Source: Sulfurimonas sp.
GTDB lineage: Bacteria > Campylobacterota > Campylobacteria > Campylobacterales > Sulfurimonadaceae
DNA length: 64,000 nt
Direction of reading: 5' to 3'
Assembly: GCF_018698455.1 (NCBI RefSeq)
Contig: NZ_JABIOQ010000072.1
Location: 1 to 64,000, forward strand
Shown here piece by piece: positions 59,255 through 64,000 of the stretch. The notes beneath the pieces were generated by a model. The model saw only the letters and a program-made list of their open reading frames with translations. It was not told the DNA's origin and did no database searches. The position numbers and the translations under genes were made by a program. Position 1 is the first letter of the stretch, and the number at the start of each line of letters is the position of its first letter.

Positions 59255-60507
59255 TGAATTTCTAAGGTACCATTAATTTCTTGAGATCCTATGTCAAAAT
59301 AGTAATAACTGTTCTTTCCAGTTTGTATTGACCCCACATTTGTAGTAACTGAAGCATTGACATCAACTTTGTTTACATATATTTTTACAGTGTAATTCGC
59401 AGGATCTGTAAACTTAGAAGAAGCGACTATTGTTTGGTTGTTAATTATGTAGCCTAGGTTAAACAAGAGTTTGTTTTGAATCAAAAAGAGTGAATTTTTT
59501 GTTATTTCATGTTGTGCGGAGTACGGTCTTCTTGATGTGTATGTCCCTTGTTTACCGAAGAAAGTGAGTGAAGATATTTGAGTGATATTATTGTCTTTTA
59601 GACATACACCTTTGGCGATTATGTTTCCAATAGTTCCAGTAGACTTTAGTATATGTACAGCTATATCAAAGTTATCTATTGTTTGGTTTGCCTGAATATT
59701 TAGAGCCATATTCCAAATATCGGATATATTGTCATCTTTTGTCTTAACTCTTATAAAAGAGGAGTTATTTAAATCTAGAGCATCTACATAGAATTTACTA
59801 CTAAGTAGAGTATCATTATCTGAAAAATCACTATTATTTAACGGTGCAATTCCTAAATCTGTCATAAGTTGAGTTTCTAACTCTACTGATAATTCTTTTA
59901 AATCCGTAATATGTGTAAAGCTTTGTTCATAAGAAGTGTTTATGTCGATAATACTTTGATTAAAGTCACTAGAAGCAAATACGAAACTAGATCTCAAAGA
60001 TTTATAAATTGCATTAGACAAAATAATTACATCTTTTGAAGTTTTAGAGGGTACAAGGTCAAAAATTTGGCTTTTGTTTATCTCGTAATTATTAATAAGA
60101 TGGTTATATATAGTAGAATTATTATCAATGTTTCCAACCAATGTGGTTATGGGAGAGACTATATTTGAATAAGAACTCATGTTTATATCTAGTTTAGTAT
60201 CGTTTTCATCAAGTATTGAATTATTATTGATATCAATATAGCCCCCACTAACACTAATCGGAGCTTTTGGGGTAGCATTAAATTCATAAATATTTGACAT
60301 TCCAAATTTACTATTTAACGCCACTAAACCATTTGCATCCTTAACTGTTGCCATAAACACTGGACCCCTTTCCACTGTTATAGTGGTTAGATTGGCATCA
60401 AGATTTATGCTAATATTGTTTGATGAGTCTATGCTTAAATCACCACTTGGGCCACAACCATAGAACAAAGTAATAAAGAGAAAAGATATGTATTTCATTA
60501 AATTCAT
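59251..60507 (-). CDS. Large lipoprotein
   Basis: The 418-residue protein has a lipoprotein leader ('YISFLFITLFYGCGPSGD', Cys17). Early on it has 'VSGGYIDINNNSILDENDTKLDINMSSYSNIVSPITTLV', where the D-x-N-x-N-x-x-x-D-x-N-D pattern looks like a calcium-binding loop. The same order (Asp-rich loop, then a strand, then S-P-x-T-T-L-V or S-Q-x-T-T-L-V) occurs in the divergent lipoprotein at 60614, so the two are probably related. The rest is beta-rich with no motif. It is coupled to the barrel gene downstream. Confidence 0.7.
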   Translation of the reverse strand: MNLMKYISFLFITLFYGCGPSGDLSIDSSNNISINLDANLTTITVERGPVFMATVKDANGLVALNSKFGMSNIYEFNATPKAPISVSGGYIDINNNSILDENDTKLDINMSSYSNIVSPITTLVGNIDNNSTIYNHLINNYEINKSQIFDLVPSKTSKDVIILSNAIYKSLRSSFVFASSDFNQSIIDINTSYEQSFTHITDLKELSVELETQLMTDLGIAPLNNSDFSDNDTLLSSKFYVDALDLNNSSFIRVKTKDDNISDIWNMALNIQANQTIDNFDIAVHILKSTGTIGNIIAKGVCLKDNNITQISSLTFFGKQGTYTSRRPYSAQHEITKNSLFLIQNKLLFNLGYIINNQTIVASSKFTDPANYTVKIYVNKVDVNASVTTNVGSIQTGKNSYYYFDIGSQEINGTLEIQ

Positions 60508-60541
60508 AACTAAGATTATACTAAAAAAGCATTAATTTAAG

Positions 60542-60561
60542 TTAAAAGTATTTAAAAGTAT
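60542..60561. promoter_or_regulatory. Perfect 10-bp tandem repeat in divergent promoter region
   Basis: TTAAAAGTAT occurs twice in a row (60542-60551, 60552-60561), one helical turn apart. It lies in the 106-base gap between the two divergent lipoprotein genes. Direct repeats at this spacing are typical of response-regulator dimer sites, so shared control of both genes is possible. Confidence 0.45.
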
Positions 60562-60613
60562 GATACTATATCGGTTGATATTACACTTTAATTAGCTAAA
60601 AAAAAGGAATAAA

Positions 60614-62182
60614 ATGAAAAATAAAATAACTTTAGGTCTAGTGGCTGCATCTTTTACAGCTCTAACTATGTTTTCTGGATGTAGTGCTGATGGTACTGAA
60701 GATTCAGCAGATTCAAGCTCAAGCTCAAGTTCATTTTCAATGATTGCGGCAGATGGATATATTGTAAAAATAAATACTGCTGCGACAATGACTTGTGGAA
60801 ACATGGTGTATTCAACGGATACTAACGTAATGACAAACAATGGTGTTTTGGTTTTTAATGGACTAAGTAGTGCTACTGGGTGTAGTATCAGTGTACCACG
60901 TGATGCAATTGTTGATACTAATGGAGATAATGTTTACACTTCAGCCGATGAAAATAATACCTTAAACTATGAAATGAGGGCTGATGGTGAGGACACTATT
61001 ATTTCTCAGTTCACAACTCTCGTTCAAGATTTTATTACTCAGGGTAAATCTGCTGAAGCAACTGCTTTAAGAGCGGTTGTGAAAGATTTCAATCCAGTTG
61101 CGAGCATTATCGGCGCTGCTAGTGACAATAATGCTACAAGAGCTAAGAGTATACAGTTAATGGTTCTTGGTGAAGCTATCAAGGTTATCAAAAAAACGGG
61201 TGCATCATCAGCTGCTACAACTGAGCTTAATGCAACGTCTACTCTTAGTTTGATAGAAAATAACTCGACTGTACCAAATATAGCTGCTATCACAGCTTCT
61301 GTAACGACTCCAAGTGTGCAAACGGCAATTGACTCAAAATGTGAAATCATTGCTACCGTTGTTGACGCTTTAAAAGACATAGTAGATTCAACTCCAAATC
61401 AGACTACCGATATTACACAAGTTATAATCGCGATAAGTGATGGTGGTGCTACTGCTACGGATGCTCTAAATTCGGCGACAACTGATGCTGACGGAGATCC
61501 AGTTGTTTTTGACGCAACTGGTACGGATTTAAATACAACTACACTAGACGCTAATATCTCTGCAGCTGTAACTGAACTTGAAACAGCTGTTACAAGTACA
61601 CCGGCTCTTTTAACTTTAGGTTCAACACTTAAGCTTGGAAACCTTAGCATAGGTTTATCGTCAACTGGAACTTTTACTTCAGATGTTGATGTTAGTAGTA
61701 CTAGCACTCTTGCTGATTTTAGTAGTATTGTTCTTCCAGGTGCAACAATTACAAAATCTTTTGTAGATCAAAATATAACTTTATCAGCTCATATTGTTAA
61801 CGCTGCTGATTCGAGCGATGAAGTTAATGCTACTTTTGGTGATAATCTTAATTATTTAGTCTTGATAGCAGGAGATAATGATGTTAGTGCTAAAGTAAGA
61901 ATTCCTGGTTCAGCACCAATTATTTTAACTGATACAATTAATGGTGCTGAACCTTCAGAGTATACTGGTACGTTTGGAACAACTCAAACCAATGAAGATC
62001 TTTCGTTTGATGCTTGTACTGCGATTAACGGTTGTACTGGTAATGATGCAGTTACAGCAATGAACGATCACCTTAAAGTGGCTGGTAAAACATACAATGT
62101 GACTATTAGTATCTCAGGTATTAATCCAGCAGAGTTAGCAACGAACTATACAACGATTACTGGTACTATTACAACAAAATAA
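60614..62182 (+). CDS. Large serine/threonine-rich lipoprotein
   Basis: The 522-residue protein has a lipoprotein leader ending 'LTMFSGCSADG' (Cys23) and then a serine run ('SADSSSSSSSF'). A 'VPRDAIVDTNGDNVYTSADENNTL' segment follows that looks like a calcium-binding loop, then 'IISQFTTLVQDFI'. A long alanine-, threonine- and aspartate-rich part follows (about residues 200-500), beta-rich and of low complexity, with three cysteines near the end. It resembles the divergent lipoprotein in its first third. Antisense ORFs over it are composition artefacts. A surface-exposed binding or adhesive role is plausible but not shown. Confidence 0.75.
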   Translation: MKNKITLGLVAASFTALTMFSGCSADGTEDSADSSSSSSSFSMIAADGYIVKINTAATMTCGNMVYSTDTNVMTNNGVLVFNGLSSATGCSISVPRDAIVDTNGDNVYTSADENNTLNYEMRADGEDTIISQFTTLVQDFITQGKSAEATALRAVVKDFNPVASIIGAASDNNATRAKSIQLMVLGEAIKVIKKTGASSAATTELNATSTLSLIENNSTVPNIAAITASVTTPSVQTAIDSKCEIIATVVDALKDIVDSTPNQTTDITQVIIAISDGGATATDALNSATTDADGDPVVFDATGTDLNTTTLDANISAAVTELETAVTSTPALLTLGSTLKLGNLSIGLSSTGTFTSDVDVSSTSTLADFSSIVLPGATITKSFVDQNITLSAHIVNAADSSDEVNATFGDNLNYLVLIAGDNDVSAKVRIPGSAPIILTDTINGAEPSEYTGTFGTTQTNEDLSFDACTAINGCTGNDAVTAMNDHLKVAGKTYNVTISISGINPAELATNYTTITGTITTK

Positions 62183-62191
62183 TGCCTTTGT

Positions 62192-62217
62192 AAAAAAGAG
62201 AGGAAACTCTCTTTTTT
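62192..62217 (+). terminator. Intrinsic terminator of the lipoprotein gene
   Basis: AAAAAAGAGAG, a GAAA loop, then CTCTCTTTTTT form a perfect 11-bp stem ending in a T-run, 10 bases past the stop at 62182. The GAAA tetraloop and the run of six T make this a standard Rho-independent terminator. Confidence 0.9.
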
Positions 62218-62345
62218 ATTTCTCCCTCCAAGATATTTAGATTCTTCAAATTTTATTCCATAAAAAATATAACAAATTGACATATTTTTAATATAATAAT
62301 CAAAAATTACATATAATTATAAAAATTAAAACAAGTGAGCCCAAG

Positions 62346-63407
62346 ATGGATGCAAATAAACAAAAATCATTAGACTTAGCGATGAAACAAATAGATAAAG
62401 CTTTTGGAAAAGGTGCATTAATGCGTCTTGGCGACAAGGACATCCAACCGATGAAATCAATAAGTACAGGTTCAATTGGACTTGACTTAGCACTTGGCAT
62501 AGGTGGTATTCCTCAAGGGCGTGTTATAGAAATATATGGTCCTGAGAGTTCTGGAAAAACAACTTTAGCACTTCAAATTACAGCTGAGTGCCAAAAGAAT
62601 GATGGTGTATGCGCATTTATTGATGCTGAGCATGCACTTGATGTTTTATATGCTAAAAACCTTGGGGTAGATGTAGAGAATCTTCTAGTTTCTCAACCAG
62701 ACTATGGAGAACAAGCTCTTGATATTGTTGAAACTATTGCAAGAAGTGGAGCAGTTGATTTAATAGTTGTCGATTCTGTTGCAGCACTTACTCCAAAGGT
62801 TGAACTTGAAGGTGAAATGACAGACCAGCAAGTAGGTGTCCAAGCTCGTCTAATGTCAAAAGCACTTCGTAAACTTACGGGTGTTCTTAGTAAAATGAGC
62901 TGTACAGTTATATTTATCAATCAACTTCGTATGAAAATTGGAATGATGGGTTATGGTTCACCTGAGACTACTACCGGAGGTAATGCACTTAAGTTTTATG
63001 CATCTGTTCGTATTGACGTGAGAAGAATTGCAGCACTTAAGCAAGGTGAAAATAACATTGGTAACCGTGTTAAAGCAAAAGTTATTAAAAATAAAGTTGC
63101 ACCTCCATTCCGTCAAGCAGAGTTCGACATTATGTTTGGAGAAGGAATTTCTAAAGAGGGTGAGCTAGTTGACTACGGTGTGAAACTTGATGTTATCGAT
63201 AAAGCTGGAGCATGGTTTGCATATGAAGATAAAAAACTTGGTCAAGGTCGTGAAAATGTTAAACAAAAGTTTAAAGATGAACCAGCACTAGCCGCGGAAA
63301 TAGAAGAAAAAATCAAAGTTGCAATGGGAATTAGTGATGTAATGGTTATGGATGTATCAGAAATAAATGATTCTGATGCTGACTCTGATGCAGATAGCGA
63401 TGCTTAA
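62346..63407 (+). CDS. recA: Recombinase RecA
   Basis: RecA forms filaments on single-stranded DNA for homologous repair and SOS induction. Walker A '[17 protein letters not shown]' (about residues 62-78), Walker B '[15 protein letters not shown]' (about 138-152), the L1 and L2 loop regions ('[22 protein letters not shown]', '[25 protein letters not shown]') and the C-terminal domain are complete. The tail is a short acidic repeat of Asp, Ser and Ala ('[12 protein letters not shown]'). Length (353) is normal. The AT-rich 5' region has TATAAT boxes at 62292 and 62312 but no matched -35. Enolase lies 110 bases downstream. Confidence 0.97.
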   Translation: MDANKQKSLDLAMKQIDKAFGKGALMRLGDKDIQPMKSISTGSIGLDLALGIGGIPQGRVIEIYGPESSGKTTLALQITAECQKNDGVCAFIDAEHALDVLYAKNLGVDVENLLVSQPDYGEQALDIVETIARSGAVDLIVVDSVAALTPKVELEGEMTDQQVGVQARLMSKALRKLTGVLSKMSCTVIFINQLRMKIGMMGYGSPETTTGGNALKFYASVRIDVRRIAALKQGENNIGNRVKAKVIKNKVAPPFRQAEFDIMFGEGISKEGELVDYGVKLDVIDKAGAWFAYEDKKLGQGRENVKQKFKDEPALAAEIEEKIKVAMGISDVMVMDVSEINDSDADSDADSDA

Positions 63408-63408
63408 G

Positions 63409-63436
63409 TAGATATCTTTATTATACTAGATATCTA
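63409..63436. repeat. Inverted repeat after recA
   Basis: TAGATATCT (63409-63417) and AGATATCTA (63428-63436) are exact reverse complements with a 10-base AT loop, two bases past the recA stop. There is no T-run, so it is a weak terminator or an mRNA end-protecting hairpin. Confidence 0.5.
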
Positions 63437-63517
63437 AGATTTAATATTATTTAGATAAAATTACACTAATTAATAATATTTTATACCATTTTAGGTATTT
63501 GAAAATAAGGGTAATAG

Positions 63518-64000
63518 ATGTACATAGAAAATGTAAGTGCGATAGAAGTAATGGATTCACGTGGTAATCCAACAGTTAAGGCAACAGTAGAGTTAAGTGA
63601 TGGAACGATCGAAAGTGCAATAGTACCAAGTGGCGCAAGTACTGGTAAACGCGAAGCATTAGAACTTCGTGATGGTGATGAGCGTTATATGGGTAAAGGC
63701 GTTTTAAAAGCGGTTTCTCATGTTAATAACGAGCTTTCTGATGCTCTTATCGGTCAATCTCCATTTAATCAAGCTGTTGTTGATGCTATCATGAAAGAAG
63801 TTGATGGAACTGTGAACTATGGAAACCTTGGGGCTAACGCAGTTCTTGGTGTTTCTATGGCAGTTGCAAGATGTGCTGCTAAAAGTCTTGGCATGCCACT
63901 TTACCGTTACCTTGGTGGTGCAAACGCAATGACAATTCCTACACCAATGTTAAACATCATTAATGGTGGAAGCCATGCTGATAACTCTGTTGATTTTCAA
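63518..64000 (+). CDS. eno: Enolase, N-terminal part
   Basis: The open frame starts at ATG 63518 with AAGGG eight bases upstream and runs off the right edge (161 codons), which is why the track omits it. Enolase converts 2-phosphoglycerate to phosphoenolpyruvate. '[24 protein letters not shown]' (about residues 3-26), '[18 protein letters not shown]', '[19 protein letters not shown]' and '[16 protein letters not shown]' are the family landmarks. The catalytic lysine and metal sites lie past the window. Confidence 0.96.
   Translation, partial: MYIENVSAIEVMDSRGNPTVKATVELSDGTIESAIVPSGASTGKREALELRDGDERYMGKGVLKAVSHVNNELSDALIGQSPFNQAVVDAIMKEVDGTVNYGNLGANAVLGVSMAVARCAAKSLGMPLYRYLGGANAMTIPTPMLNIINGGSHADNSVDFQ

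Noticed and set aside
61039-61707. Two minus-strand ORFs (113 and 102 residues) inside the 60614 lipoprotein
   Set aside because: They are antisense composition artefacts of an alanine/threonine-rich coding region.

Overview
The window looks like AT-rich chromosome from a sulfur-oxidising Campylobacterota (epsilonproteobacterium), most like Sulfurimonas. The evidence is a soxXYZAB thiosulfate-oxidation operon, menaquinone synthesis by the futalosine route (MqnD), the fliK-flgD-flgE arrangement of epsilonproteobacteria with sigma-54-type promoters, a cdsA-dxr-tsaD housekeeping string, and many small secreted proteins and lipoproteins. All family calls come from reading the proteins by eye; no database search was run.

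Layout. 0-8 kb: the end of pcm, a decayed outer-membrane phospholipase gene (pldA), thyX, a small lipoprotein, a PhnA-family protein, dgt, rpsU (minus), a damaged metal-efflux permease, dnaG, and two small secreted proteins including a thioredoxin-like one. 8-15 kb: flagellar genes fliK, flgD, a flgE-like gene and flgE, with two matching sigma-54 sites. 15-25 kb: purT, a D-2-hydroxyacid dehydrogenase, a YqaA-like protein, an NHL-propeller lipoprotein, an unusual two-subunit fumarate reductase/succinate dehydrogenase-like pair, YajQ, a helix-turn-helix protein, and a DUF1538 transporter with a PII-like tail. 25-30 kb: tRNA-Ser(GGA) followed by gene debris, the lapG-lapD biofilm pair, and a radical SAM protein. 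30-41 kb: an MFS transporter behind a perfect palindrome, a Suv3-like helicase, a tightly packed minus-strand operon (TonB receptor, membrane protein, cysteine-rich protein, ribbon-helix-helix protein, degenerate CobT-like protein), and an NFACT protein.

40.5-49.6 kb is the sulfur-oxidation region. On the minus strand a Cache-type sensor is followed by soxX, soxY, soxZ, soxA, soxB, a porin, a SoxH-like metallohydrolase and a secreted DsrE-like protein. The region has scars: 20 codons of a response regulator fused upstream of soxX, and a DUF302 gene fused to an ArsR fragment at the far end. 49.7-54.7 kb: cdsA, dxr and tsaD, with a two-gene restriction-modification system (C5 methyltransferase plus HNH endonuclease) inserted between dxr and tsaD. 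54.7-64 kb: tpx, an outer-membrane barrel protein, murB, fliQ, mqnD, a barrel/lipoprotein pair facing a second large lipoprotein, recA, and the start of eno.

The most interesting points are: (1) the TonB/CobT-like operon, a candidate cobamide-linked uptake or sensing system; (2) the SdhA/SdhB-like pair, which lacks the covalent-FAD histidine, the usual C-terminal domain and any membrane anchor nearby; (3) the regulatory scar joined to soxX; (4) the restriction-modification cassette joined with 4-nt and 1-nt overlaps; and (5) several reading-frame losses, two of them at A8 tracts, which may be mutation, slippage or sequencing error.
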